From an uncultured Eggerthellaceae bacterium (GTDB lineage: Bacteria; Actinomycetota; Coriobacteriia; Coriobacteriales; Eggerthellaceae), in the NCBI GenBank assembly GCA_934617425.1, contig CAKTUD010000007.1, positions 18,133-82,132 on the forward strand: a DNA stretch of 64,000 nucleotides, in the 5' to 3' direction. This document shows, one piece after another, positions 26,882-35,602 of this stretch. Below the pieces are notes generated by a model that was given only the letters and a program-made list of their open reading frames with translations, did no database searches and had not been told where the DNA came from. Made by a program: the position numbers and the translations under genes. How positions within the stretch are numbered: position 1 is the first letter of the stretch; each line of letters opens with the position of its first letter.

Positions 26882-26937
26882 CTTTTAAGACCCGGACCCG
26901 TCGCAAGCCCCCGTCTTGCCCCCCCCTACAAAAGCGT

Positions 26938-26972
26938 TGAGGTTCTGATGAGCCTTGCCCACCAGAACCTCA
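26938..26972 (-). terminator. Terminator after the 27-residue membrane peptide gene
   Basis: TGAGGTTCTG at 26938-26947 is the exact complement of CAGAACCTCA at 26963-26972, with a 15-nt loop. It lies 29 bases past the stop of the small minus-strand gene. On that strand the stem is followed after four bases by CTTTTG, a weak T tract. An eight-C run precedes it at 26919-26926. Confidence 0.65.
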
Positions 26973-27001
26973 TACGGTTCGTTTGTATGTCATCGTGCCT
27001 C

Positions 27002-27085
27002 TTACTTATTCTGACGCTTGAGATTGATAAGTCCAACAGCGATGACGACTACGGCGATAACCAGAATAGGAATCAAACCATCCAT
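27002..27085 (-). CDS. 27-residue single-pass membrane peptide
   Basis: A start at 27085 behind AAGGAG (seven-base spacing) gives MDGLIP, about 14 strongly hydrophobic residues (Ile, Leu, Val, Ala), then INLKRQNK and a TAA. This is a single membrane helix with a positively charged cytoplasmic tail. It has its own terminator-like hairpin 29 bases after the stop, which supports a real gene. It lies 143 bases downstream of the LuxR gene in the same direction. No family recognised. Confidence 0.65.
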   Translation of the reverse strand: MDGLIPILVIAVVVIAVGLINLKRQNK

Positions 27086-27228
27086 TTTCGGTCTCCTTCT
27101 CTTGACCTTTTCAACTTCTATCCGATGCGATGCCTGAATCTTCGCGCAATGGATGCTTTTTGGGTAGGTCACATGTGTGCCGAAAATGTTTTCCCTGATA
27201 AAACGCCTATTTCATTCGAAGGCGAAAA

Positions 27229-28683
27229 TCAAGGAAGCTGCCTCAAACGATAGTCCTCGAGCGCTTGGAACAAACCGATGCGCGAGGAGACCTGCGCCTT
27301 TTCGTAAATGGCAGCGATGTGACGTTGCGCCACACGCCGCGAGATGTAAAGCGAATCGGCGATATCCTGCACGCCGAGCTCGGTGGTGACCAGCGGAACA
27401 AGAACCTCGCTTTCGCGCGGGGTAAGTCCCAAAACCTCAGCCCAGGCGCAAGCGGCATCTTCGCGCGAAGGCAACGCCATTTCCGCATTAATCCTCGAAT
27501 CGCCCTCCTCAAGCGATTCCGAGGCCGCCATAAGCGAAACCATGCCCGGCAAAAGAACGACCATCGAAACCGTCGCCGCCAAGCAGCACACCACCAAAAG
27601 CGCAATCGAACCATTGTCGCCGTACGACCACGGCGCGAAAAGCATCAACGGCACCGAAGCGAATGCGCGAACCATCCGCCCCATACTTGCCCACAACTCC
27701 GGCGAAGCCGTATGCGGCGCAATGGCCATGAAGGGCGCCGTGAGAAACAGCGCGTAGAAGCCGCCGCAGCCATACAGCACCAGCGCGGCGGTATCCGCCA
27801 GCGTGGAAACCGAAATCAAGGCGATGCAGCACATAGACATGACGAGCGCGCACAACGCCGCGAGCATGGTATAGCGACCATCCCGAAAATCATGGATAAA
27901 TCCCGCCGCAAGAACACTTACCGCAAATGCAAGATGAGCCGCATTGGGTGCATTGACGATGCCGCCTAAAACAGGCGATGCCAAAATACCTTCAATCGAG
28001 GCATAGACCATGGCCATAGCTGCCACGGCAGCAACAAGCGCACTGCGGTGATGCACAGCAATATCAGCCAAAAGCGGCGCGGGGTCGTCGAGCGACCAGC
28101 GCCACGATTGCCGCAGTAGCAAGATCATCATCGTGCCTACAATCAGCACGACGCTCGTCAAATACGCAACCGATAAAAGCCCGTACGACCACTGGACCAG
28201 ATACTGCAGCACCGATGCGCCGCACATCGATAGACCCAGCACACGCCCCAGCGGCCCCCCGCCGGCAAAGGTCATAGCAAACGAAAACGATACCGCCGCG
28301 AAAAGATGCCCTGCGCAAAACATTGACACGCAAGCGAACAGGGCAAACGCAGCAACGCCAAAGGTGAGCGCCGCAACAAAAGCCGATGATATCAAAATGC
28401 AAGCGAAAAAAATCGCCGTCGTCTCGCGACCGCTATCGTCGGGAAACGCCCGTCGCAACGCCGAAAACGAAAGCAAACCCAAGCCAAAAGAAACAAGGAG
28501 CAATGCCAAAAACGGCGAGACGGCGTCAGCTGGCAGAAGATCACCCGCGCGCAACGTGCAAACCGACTGCGAAGCAGCGAAAACGAAAAAAGCCAGCGCA
28601 AAGCAAAAGCCTTGCACCAGCATGTTTTTCGATATTTCAAGCTTAAAAGCCAAAAGCAACCCTTCCGGATGCGAACTCGCCAT
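27229..28683 (-). CDS. Membrane LuxR-family regulator (12-TM sensor plus HTH)
   Basis: The first 400 or so of 484 residues form about twelve hydrophobic helices arranged like a transporter. A linker leads to a LuxR/FixJ-type helix-turn-helix at the C-terminus (LTPRESEVLVPLVTTE, then VQDIADSLYISRRVAQRHI). This architecture is common in Eggerthellaceae, where the membrane part is presumed to sense a compound and the HTH to bind DNA at the membrane. The signal and target are unknown. Upstream lies the PiT operon on the same strand. Downstream is the small membrane peptide. Confidence 0.88.
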   Translation of the reverse strand: MASSHPEGLLLAFKLEISKNMLVQGFCFALAFFVFAASQSVCTLRAGDLLPADAVSPFLALLLVSFGLGLLSFSALRRAFPDDSGRETTAIFFACILISSAFVAALTFGVAAFALFACVSMFCAGHLFAAVSFSFAMTFAGGGPLGRVLGLSMCGASVLQYLVQWSYGLLSVAYLTSVVLIVGTMMILLLRQSWRWSLDDPAPLLADIAVHHRSALVAAVAAMAMVYASIEGILASPVLGGIVNAPNAAHLAFAVSVLAAGFIHDFRDGRYTMLAALCALVMSMCCIALISVSTLADTAALVLYGCGGFYALFLTAPFMAIAPHTASPELWASMGRMVRAFASVPLMLFAPWSYGDNGSIALLVVCCLAATVSMVVLLPGMVSLMAASESLEEGDSRINAEMALPSREDAACAWAEVLGLTPRESEVLVPLVTTELGVQDIADSLYISRRVAQRHIAAIYEKAQVSSRIGLFQALEDYRLRQLP

Positions 28684-28810
28684 CCCATTCTAGCAATTAA
28701 GCAGCGCCGGATTCAAAAGTTACTTCCACCTTGAGGCTCTCTCGACCCATAGCGCCTTTAGCCGCAAGCCACTTCAAGCATGCCCCGCAAGCCACCTTGA
28801 GCACGCACTC

Positions 28811-29038
28811 CTAGTGAAACGCAGGGATCATCAACCATAGCGCGAAGAGAACGATGGCTACGCAAGCCGCAAAACAGATGGCGGAAAGGATGCGGCTGGT
28901 TAGATGCGCCGCCTGCGTATCGGTTTCGCCCGCCGCCCACAATCGCAAACCCGACGCATATAGCACAGCGATCGACCCCGCAACGCACACAGCTGCAACC
29001 AAAACCGTGACGAAATTCATGATTTCATGCCCGATCAT
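28811..29038 (-). CDS. Small two-TM membrane protein downstream of pit
   Basis: A 75-residue product with two hydrophobic helices (about residues 8-28 and 50-70) joined by a polar loop. The ATG at 29038 follows a very good GGAGGAG site. It starts 16 bases after the PiT transporter stop, so both are almost surely one transcript, and a role as partner of the phosphate transporter is plausible. I recognise no family. Confidence 0.65.
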   Translation of the reverse strand: MIGHEIMNFVTVLVAAVCVAGSIAVLYASGLRLWAAGETDTQAAHLTSRILSAICFAACVAIVLFALWLMIPAFH

Positions 29039-29054
29039 TTCTCTTCTCCTCCCC

Positions 29055-30224
29055 TTACGCTGCACGAGCAACGGGTTTGGCGCCGGCACCGCAATGCGCC
29101 TTCACCTTAACCGTAGCGCTGTCGTTTACGTTTTTGCTGTTCACGGGGTTGCGCTTCGACAGCCCGATGATCGCTGCAGCAATCACGATGGCGATAGCCA
29201 CAACGGCGACGGTTCCCGCAAGCCCGGTTTTCGCCAAAGCGCAAGCGCTGGCGCCAACCAGACCAGCACACGGAAACGTAACCAGCCAAGCGACCAGCAT
29301 CCGCGCTGCAACCGACCAGTTAACAATACTGCCCTTCTTGCCAAGGCCACTGCCTATGATCGAGCCCGAGCACACTTGCGTGGTGGAAAGAGCGAAACCC
29401 AAATGCGAGCTTACCAAGATGGTGGTCGCCGAGGCGGCCTCGGCAGCAAAGCCCTGCGGGGTAGAGATCTCGGTAAGGCCCTTGCCCAGCGTGCGAATCA
29501 CACGCCAGCCACCCATATAGGTGCCAAGCGCGATCGCGAATCCGCAAATGGCGACGACCCAAAGCTCGGGCCCCGAACCCGAAGGCTGTGCACCCACGGC
29601 GATAAGCGTGAGCGTGATGATGCCCATGGTCTTTTGAGCGTCATTCGTGCCATGCGAGAGGGCAACCAGGCACGCCGTGATGGTTTGACCATGACGAAAG
29701 CCCGACTCAACACGCCCCTCGTCCATCTTGCGCACTACCAAAAATATCAAGCGCACGGAAACGAAAGCCGCAAGGCCCGCAACCAAAGGCGAGACCAGTG
29801 CAGGAATCAAAACCTTCGCGAGCACAGCACCGAAATTCACGCCGTCCACACCTGCGCCTACGATGACCGCGCCCACAAGACCGCCGAAAAGAGCATGCGA
29901 GCTCGACGAGGGCAAGCCTACCAACCATGTGACCAAATTCCAGATGATGGCACCGATCAAGCCCGCCAGGATGAATTCGGGGGCTATCGTCACCACTTGC
30001 TCGTTGATAATGCCTCCGGAGATCGTCTTTGCCACCTCTGTAGAAAGAAACGCCCCGATCAGATTGAGCGTACCTGCAGCGATGACGGCTGTTTTCGGTT
30101 TCAGGGCACCCGTTGCGATGCTTGTGGCCATTGCATTTGCGGTATCGTGAAAACCGTTTGTGAAATCAAACGTCAACGCCGTCGCTATTACCAAACCAAC
30201 CACGATGAAGGTTGTCGGATCCAT
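29055..30224 (-). CDS. pit: Inorganic phosphate transporter, PiT family
   Basis: A 389-residue, ten-to-twelve-helix transporter that moves phosphate, usually as a metal-phosphate complex, driven by protons or sodium. The two inverted family signatures are present: GFHDTANAMATSIATGAL near the N-terminus and SHGTNDAQKTMGIITL in the second half. There is no PhoU-like gene beside it. Instead a small membrane protein follows. The ATG at 30224 is chosen because the sequence after it matches the family start. GAGAGGAG lies a little far upstream. A Pho-box-like array is found at 30286-30313. Confidence 0.93.
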   Translation of the reverse strand: MDPTTFIVVGLVIATALTFDFTNGFHDTANAMATSIATGALKPKTAVIAAGTLNLIGAFLSTEVAKTISGGIINEQVVTIAPEFILAGLIGAIIWNLVTWLVGLPSSSSHALFGGLVGAVIVGAGVDGVNFGAVLAKVLIPALVSPLVAGLAAFVSVRLIFLVVRKMDEGRVESGFRHGQTITACLVALSHGTNDAQKTMGIITLTLIAVGAQPSGSGPELWVVAICGFAIALGTYMGGWRVIRTLGKGLTEISTPQGFAAEAASATTILVSSHLGFALSTTQVCSGSIIGSGLGKKGSIVNWSVAARMLVAWLVTFPCAGLVGASACALAKTGLAGTVAVVAIAIVIAAAIIGLSKRNPVNSKNVNDSATVKVKAHCGAGAKPVARAA

Positions 30225-30285
30225 AAGTTTGCATTCTCCTCTCAAAGCGACCCCGCCCTTGGCAAGATCTTTGTTGAGAAAAGTT

Positions 30286-30313
30286 TACAAATGCTCTGTA
30301 AGGACAACGTAAA
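30286..30313 (-). promoter_or_regulatory. Pho-box-like direct repeats upstream of pit
   Basis: Read on the minus strand, TTTACG, CTTACA and TTTGTA occur at exact 11-base steps (plus-strand starts 30308, 30297, 30286). PhoP/PhoB-type response regulators bind TTnACA-like hexamers repeated every 11 bp. The array ends 62 bases upstream of the pit start. It fits phosphate-starvation control but is a short motif and unproven. Confidence 0.4.
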
Positions 30314-30577
30314 GCGTCATTCAAGGTTGTGTAATCATTTTCCATGCAAGCGTCGCAACAGCATAAACAGGCAGCAGGTAGCGGTTGACGCCCCCCCCAA
30401 AGAACATGCACTGCCGCCTTTAAGCAACAGTGGATTTCCACGCAAGCAACCGCCCAACTCGCAGATTTTCCGCAGAAAGGCAAGCGGCCAAGTCCCCTCT
30501 GCGCAAGCAGCTATAATATCCAAGGTTATGCATATGCGTGAAAATCGCGCGACACGACGACAAAGGGAAGCTGCCCT

Positions 30578-31387
30578 ATGGCCAAATCCGCTACTGAAAC
30601 CGCAACGCTTCAAAAGCGTCCCACCGAGTTCCAGCACAACTTGTTCGTTCTCGAAACGCTAGTGACCAAAGACTTCAAGCTCAAGTATCGCCGCAGCGTG
30701 CTCGGCATTTTGTGGTCCGTCCTAAACCCGCTGCTCATGATGTGCGTCTTGGCGGCCGTTTTCTCCTACATGTTCCGTTTCAGCATCGAGAATTTCCCGC
30801 TGTATCTCATCTTGGGCCAGATTCTTTTCGACTTCATGAATCGCTCCACCTCGCAGGCGATGAGCTCGATTATCGAAGCCCAATCCCTCATCAAGAAAGT
30901 CCGCATCGAGAAAATGGTCTTCCCGCTCGAAAAAACGATGTTCGAGCTGGTCAATTTCGCAATCTCGCTTATAGCCGTCGCCTGCGTCATGATTTATTTC
31001 CAAGTGGCGCCCAGCATTCATGCACTTTGGTGCGTGCCACTCGTCACCATCTTAGTCTTCATCTTCAGTGCCGGCCTCGGCCTTCTCATCTCGGCATTGT
31101 CTGTCTTTTTCCGTGACGTCATGCATCTATGGGGCGTGGTCCTTACAGCATGGACTTATGCAACGCCGCTGTTCTACCCTGTTGATTTGCTTTCGGGATG
31201 GATGCGCCAGGTTATGGAGCTCAACCCCATGTACCATTACGTGACGATGTTTCGCGATGTCATGATGTGGAACACCTGCCCCAGCGGCACCGAGATCCTT
31301 ATCGGCGTCGTTATGGCGCTCGTCACCTTCGCAATCGGTTTCGTGGTGTTCCGCAAAACCGAGAGCAAGTTCATCCTGTACATCTAG
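30578..31387 (+). CDS. ABC-2 type exporter permease for a surface polysaccharide (TagG/Wzm-like)
   Basis: A 269-residue membrane protein with six helices and the family features TLVTKDFKLKYRRSVLG near the N-terminus, LWSVLNPLLMM, and a late FYPVDLLSGWM. With the ATPase gene that follows it forms an exporter that moves lipid-linked glycopolymers such as teichoic acids or O-antigens across the membrane. The ATPase start is 33 bases after its stop. TATAAT at 30512-30517 is a possible -10 element for the operon, without a clear -35. An eight-C run lies in the leader at 30391-30398. Confidence 0.92.
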   Translation: MAKSATETATLQKRPTEFQHNLFVLETLVTKDFKLKYRRSVLGILWSVLNPLLMMCVLAAVFSYMFRFSIENFPLYLILGQILFDFMNRSTSQAMSSIIEAQSLIKKVRIEKMVFPLEKTMFELVNFAISLIAVACVMIYFQVAPSIHALWCVPLVTILVFIFSAGLGLLISALSVFFRDVMHLWGVVLTAWTYATPLFYPVDLLSGWMRQVMELNPMYHYVTMFRDVMMWNTCPSGTEILIGVVMALVTFAIGFVVFRKTESKFILYI

Positions 31388-31420
31388 CCCACCGTCCAAC
31401 GACCGAATAAGGAAGCAACC

Positions 31421-32200
31421 ATGGCACAAGCAGCCAAGCAGTTGGGAACCAAGCCCGGCGAGCCCATCATCGTCGTCGACGATGTGACGATGACGTTCAA
31501 CATCGCAAGCGAACAGCTGAACAGCCTAAAAGAGTACTTCATCAAAATAATGAAGCACGAGCTGTTCTTTAAAGAGTTCCACGCGCTCGAAGACATCAAC
31601 ATAACCATCAACCGCGGCGACGTGTACGGCATCGTGGGCACCAACGGATCGGGCAAGTCGACCCTGCTAAAGCTCGTGGCGGGCGTTCTCGAACCCACCA
31701 AGGGCTCTGTCGCCATCGGTGGAACCATCGCGCCGCTGATCGAGCTTGGTGCGGGTTTCGACATGGAACTCACGGCTCGCGAGAACATCTATCTCAACGG
31801 CGCCCTCTTGGGTTACAGCAAGAAGTTCATCAACGAACGTTTCGACGAGATCGTCGATTTCGCCGAGGTGCGCGATTTTCTTGATATGCCCATGAAAAAC
31901 TACTCGTCGGGCATGGTCGCCCGCGTGGCGTTCTCAGTGGCGACGGCAACCATTCCCGATATCCTGGTTGTAGACGAGGCGCTTTCCGTTGGCGACTTCC
32001 TGTTCCAAGAAAAATGCGAGAAGCGCATCAACGAGCTGGTGCAGCAGCATGGCACCACGCTGCTGTTCGTTTCCCACAGCATCGAACAGGTTGAACGCGT
32101 GTGCCAAAAGGCCGTATGGATCGAAAAGGGCCATATGCGCATGACGGGCAGCGTCGAGGAAGTATGCGCCGCTTATCGCAATCTCGAAAACGAAGGCTAG
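31421..32200 (+). CDS. ABC exporter ATPase for a surface polysaccharide (TagH/Wzt-like)
   Basis: The 259-residue subunit has Walker A GTNGSGKST, the ABC signature YSSGMVARVAFSVA and Walker B DILVVDEALSVGD, in which the polysaccharide-exporter form ALSVGD is diagnostic. An N-terminal segment precedes the Walker A region, as in TagH and Wzt. There is no long C-terminal carbohydrate-binding domain, so chain-terminus recognition of the Wzt type is not expected. The start has AAGGAAG. The glycosyltransferase gene follows after only three bases. Confidence 0.93.
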   Translation: MAQAAKQLGTKPGEPIIVVDDVTMTFNIASEQLNSLKEYFIKIMKHELFFKEFHALEDINITINRGDVYGIVGTNGSGKSTLLKLVAGVLEPTKGSVAIGGTIAPLIELGAGFDMELTARENIYLNGALLGYSKKFINERFDEIVDFAEVRDFLDMPMKNYSSGMVARVAFSVATATIPDILVVDEALSVGDFLFQEKCEKRINELVQQHGTTLLFVSHSIEQVERVCQKAVWIEKGHMRMTGSVEEVCAAYRNLENEG

Positions 32201-32203
32201 GCT

Positions 32204-33289
32204 ATGCGCCCCGATGTAAGCGTTATCCTGCCCATCTATAACGCGGCTCCATATCTTAACCAGGCGCTCGACAGTGTACGCGAGCAGTCGCTGCGCAATA
32301 TCGAGATCATCTGCATAAACGACGGGTCAACCGACGATTCGCTCGATATCATGCAGCTTCATGCCGCGCAAGACCCGCGCATCCGCGTGATAGACAAGCC
32401 AAATGCGGGCTACGGATCGGGTTGCAATCGCGGGCTCGACGAAGCGCACGGGCGCTATGTTGCCATCGTCGAACCTGACGACTGGATCGAATCGAACATG
32501 TTCGCCAACATGGTTTCCTTGGCCGATTCGTTCGATCAGCCCATCGACATCGTGAAAACGCCCTATTGGCGCATCTGGATGCCCGACACGCCCGAGCAGC
32601 GCAAGATCAACTGCAGCTATCGTGGGCGCATCAAACCAGCTGGACAGCCCTTCACCATTCACGACCCCGGCGTCACTCACCTGCTTTGCCACCATCCTTC
32701 CATTTGGTCGGCGATATATCGCACGGAGTTTCTCCGCGAGATGGGCATCCGCTTTCACGAAATCCCCGGTGCCGGCTGGGCCGATAATCCTTTCCTGTAC
32801 GACACGCTGCTGCGCGCCCGGGCGATTGTGTATCTCGACATGCCGTTTTACTGTTATCGCGAAGAAACACCCGAGAGAACGGCCGCCTTCGCAACCAAAA
32901 GCACGACCGTTCCCTTCGAACGCTGGAACGACATCAACGACGTGATCGACAATCTCGATGAGCACGACCCGAATATTTTGAGCGCGCTGAACGAACGCGG
33001 TTTTACCTACCTCGGCGGCGTGCTCGATTACGTCTCTCTCGATGACGACCCCAACCTGGCAAGCATCGTCCACACCATGTTCGACCGCATGGACGACGAT
33101 CTCGTATTCGCCGACCCAAAGATTTCGAGCGGGATGAAAAAGCTCTATGCTCGCATAAAGGGTGTTCCTCTGGGAGAGATCGACGGCAAAGCCTATTACG
33201 CGAACCTTGTGCGCGAAGGCCTTTACAACCTGAAAAACACCGGTCTCGCCATGACCCTCACCACACTGAAGGGCTTTTTGGGAAAATAA
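32204..33289 (+). CDS. Family 2 glycosyltransferase
   Basis: A 361-residue cytoplasmic GT-A enzyme. The N-terminal domain begins SVILPIYNAAPYL and contains INDGSTDDS and a VEPDDWIE segment (the DxD equivalent is in the acidic pair). The C-terminal 130 residues are a helical extension with no membrane helix. It is tightly linked to the exporter genes (three-base gap), so it most likely builds part of the exported polymer. Donor and acceptor cannot be read from sequence. Confidence 0.88.
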   Translation: MRPDVSVILPIYNAAPYLNQALDSVREQSLRNIEIICINDGSTDDSLDIMQLHAAQDPRIRVIDKPNAGYGSGCNRGLDEAHGRYVAIVEPDDWIESNMFANMVSLADSFDQPIDIVKTPYWRIWMPDTPEQRKINCSYRGRIKPAGQPFTIHDPGVTHLLCHHPSIWSAIYRTEFLREMGIRFHEIPGAGWADNPFLYDTLLRARAIVYLDMPFYCYREETPERTAAFATKSTTVPFERWNDINDVIDNLDEHDPNILSALNERGFTYLGGVLDYVSLDDDPNLASIVHTMFDRMDDDLVFADPKISSGMKKLYARIKGVPLGEIDGKAYYANLVREGLYNLKNTGLAMTLTTLKGFLGK

Positions 33290-33377
33290 ACCTCTTGCAG
33301 TTGGCCTTACGTTGTCGCCTCTAGGCCCCACTTGGACAAAAACATGCCATTTTGACGCAAGGCACGCTAACCTAACG

Positions 33378-33419
33378 GCGATTTTCGCTCGAAAAGAGCT
33401 CTTTTCGAGCGAAAATCGC
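33378..33419. repeat. 42-bp perfect palindrome
   Basis: Arms of 21 bases, GCGATTTTCGCTC then GAAAAGAG, meet at an AGCT centre with no loop. It is part of the element at 33332-33506. Confidence 0.9.
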
Positions 33420-33445
33420 AAATATGCTGGCATTTTCACGATTCA

Positions 33446-33483
33446 ACGCATCGAATTCGCTCCAACAAGCGAATTCGATGCGT
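33446..33483. repeat. Hairpin with 16-bp perfect arms
   Basis: ACGCATCGAATTCGCT at 33446-33461 is the exact complement of 33468-33483, with loop CCAACA. Its right arm merges into the right terminal repeat of the element at 33332-33506. Confidence 0.9.
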
Positions 33484-33531
33484 CAAGATGGGCGATTTTT
33501 GTCCAGCTCGCAGATTTCACCCCGTAAAATC

Positions 33532-33619
33532 AAAAAAAAATAGCGCTGAGCCACGACCAGCTGCACCCACCCGCCCCTGTCGAGCAGCCCATAGCGCAAC
33601 CACGCAGCTCAAAGCGCTA
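33532..33619 (-). terminator. Terminator of the choline-activation gene
   Basis: On the minus strand TAGCGCTTTGAGC (from 33619) pairs with GCTCAGCGCTA (to 33541), with two extra T on one side, around a long loop, and is followed by nine T (33532-33540). It lies just after the stop of the LicC-LicA fusion gene. Confidence 0.6.
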
Positions 33620-33640
33620 GTAATAATCAGCCGACCAGAC

Positions 33641-35404
33641 TTAAAGCGCCACGCGAAGCTCTTGCGCCTTTTTGCCGAATAGCTTGGCGTTCTTGTACCA
33701 CAGGTACAGCCACTCTCCCACCGGAGCACCGCAAGCGTCTTTGTAAAGCGCCCAGATAAACCAGTAGTAACTGCAAATGGCGATGTAAGCCACGCAATGG
33801 AAAAGTTCTTCGGGCGTGGGCGTGCGCTGGAAATATTCCGCAAGCACCGCAATCGCCTCGTCATAGCCATAATCGCTGCAGCAGATAAACGTGCCGAGGT
33901 CGCTGGCATAATCCGACATGCCAGAATATTCCCAGTCGATCAAGTACATCTGCTCGCCCGCTACCAGAATATTCGGGCTATAAAAATCATTATGACAAAG
34001 GCAAGGCTCAACGCCATCCGCCTTCACAACGGCGTTCAGGCCATCGATCAAATCGTAGAGCATCTTGAAATCGCGGAACGACGAGCGTCTGTGCGCGTCG
34101 AGCATCTCGATAAGCGCCTTGGTGTTCTCGTGCACGTCAAAGAACCATTTCGATTTCTCGCCGCACGCATGCAGCTTGCGCGCCATCGCCATAGCTGCCG
34201 CAACATGCTGCTTGTTGTGGTAGTCGAGTTCGACGCAATCCTCTATATAGCAAGAGATCTTCCAGCCCTCGCGGCCGTCTTCGTAGACAAACGTATCGTC
34301 GAGACCAAGTTCCTTGGCAATATTCTGCGAAAACGCCTCGCTCTCACGGCTGATTATCTCTTCCGTGCCGACACCGGGATGACGATACACGTAAGGCGTA
34401 CCATCAACCACGAACTTGAAGGACAAGTTCGTAAGACCGCGCTTAATAGGCTTGATACCGCTTATCCCAGCGCGCTTGCACGAGAGCACGGAGCAAATGT
34501 TATCCAAAATAGAAGAATCGACGTTGTCGATGAACTGCGGATCGAAGCCGTTCAGCTCCTCGAGCGAGTCGAATTCGTTCACCACGCCTTTGGGATACGG
34601 ACGCATGACCATGCGCAGCTCGTCGATATGATCGATGTAGATGTCTTCCCACAGCTTATCGGCGGTCTGCGGCAAATCGTACTCGTCAACAAGGATCTGC
34701 ACAAAACGCTGCGAAAACGCGCGGTCGAAATACACGTGCCCCAACATCGCATACGAATCGTGCCCGCCCGGCACAACCTTGGTGATAACGCCATGTGCAC
34801 CCGTCGTGATGCAGTACTCGTCCGTCTCGCCCTCAAAGAATTCGGCCGAATAATACGCCTCGTACACATAAGGCTCGAAAACGTTCTCGGTGAAATAGTC
34901 GTCCGAAGAGCATATATAAGTGTTGCCCAGCTTTTCCTTGACCAACATGAGCGTCGAATTGTTGTTGCGTAGAGAGTATTGCTCGTTCACGCGGATCTTC
35001 ACGCCGAACTCGTCCTCAAGGTAGAAAAACTGCTCTTTCATGTAGCCTACAACCACCGTGATGTCGGTGATGCCCGCCTCATGAAGCTGACGAATCTGGC
35101 GCTCGATCAAAACCTCGCCACGCACCGAAAGCACGCCTTTCGGACGCTCGTACGAAATGGGCGCGAAACGCGACGACAGACCCGCCGCCATGATGATGGC
35201 GTTCTCGACCCTGTAAGGCTCAAGTGCCTTCTTGCCCTCGGGGGTGATGGCGAAATCATCAAGATAGCCGTTTTCGCGCAAGCTCTTCAAAACGGTATTG
35301 ACGGCGCCAAGAGAAATATCCGCAACGTCGGCCAACTCGCGCTGATTAGAAACACTTTGTTTGAGAATAGCGCTCAGCACGCCGAATTCTTGTTTGGTAA
35401 GCAT
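33641..35404 (-). CDS. Winged-helix / cholinephosphate cytidylyltransferase / choline kinase fusion (LicC-LicA type)
   Basis: Three modules in 587 residues. Residues 1-65 are a winged helix (LTKQEFGVLSAIL, then ADISLGAVNTVLKSLRENG). Residues about 67-290 are a nucleotidyltransferase like LicC, with IIMAAGLSSRFAPISYERPK and VVGYMKEQFFYL. Residues about 310-587 are a choline/ethanolamine kinase like LicA, with the catalytic LCHNDFYSPNIL and LIDWEYSGMSDYASDLG. The enzyme should phosphorylate choline and couple it to CTP, giving CDP-choline for decorating a surface polymer. The DNA-binding-type module is unusual for an enzyme. The start at 35404 has a weak ribosome site. The frame is open to a TTG at 35467. 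No LicD transferase was found nearby. Confidence 0.85.
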   Translation of the reverse strand: MLTKQEFGVLSAILKQSVSNQRELADVADISLGAVNTVLKSLRENGYLDDFAITPEGKKALEPYRVENAIIMAAGLSSRFAPISYERPKGVLSVRGEVLIERQIRQLHEAGITDITVVVGYMKEQFFYLEDEFGVKIRVNEQYSLRNNNSTLMLVKEKLGNTYICSSDDYFTENVFEPYVYEAYYSAEFFEGETDEYCITTGAHGVITKVVPGGHDSYAMLGHVYFDRAFSQRFVQILVDEYDLPQTADKLWEDIYIDHIDELRMVMRPYPKGVVNEFDSLEELNGFDPQFIDNVDSSILDNICSVLSCKRAGISGIKPIKRGLTNLSFKFVVDGTPYVYRHPGVGTEEIISRESEAFSQNIAKELGLDDTFVYEDGREGWKISCYIEDCVELDYHNKQHVAAAMAMARKLHACGEKSKWFFDVHENTKALIEMLDAHRRSSFRDFKMLYDLIDGLNAVVKADGVEPCLCHNDFYSPNILVAGEQMYLIDWEYSGMSDYASDLGTFICCSDYGYDEAIAVLAEYFQRTPTPEELFHCVAYIAICSYYWFIWALYKDACGAPVGEWLYLWYKNAKLFGKKAQELRVAL

Positions 35405-35602
35405 CAGATAACTCGCAATCGAAAACCAGGAATTTGCATGTTGTTCAATTTTACCACCACTTGACAATTGATGAACATCACCACGCGCTCTACGCAGAAA
35501 CGCAAAGCAACAACAAAGCGATTGCGGAGCATTCCCCTATCTGATTTTTCTGCTGTTGCATGCATTTTTATCAAACAGGAAAGGCTCGGCGGAAATAGGG
35601 CA

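Larger units (their letters stand above)
33332..33506. mobile_element. MITE-like nested palindromic element (175 bp)
   Basis: The ends 33332-33359 and 33479-33506 are 28-base terminal inverted repeats with 22 matches, both containing TGGACAAAAA near the outer end and TTGACGCA at the inner end. Inside are a 42-bp perfect palindrome (33378-33419) and a hairpin with 16-bp perfect arms (33446-33483). There is no open frame. The whole is compatible with a non-autonomous insertion or a genome-wide intergenic repeat. No target duplication was identified with confidence. Confidence 0.55.

Noticed and set aside
33378..33483. CRISPR-like repeats
   Set aside because: The repeats are inverted, not direct, and there is no regular spacer series.
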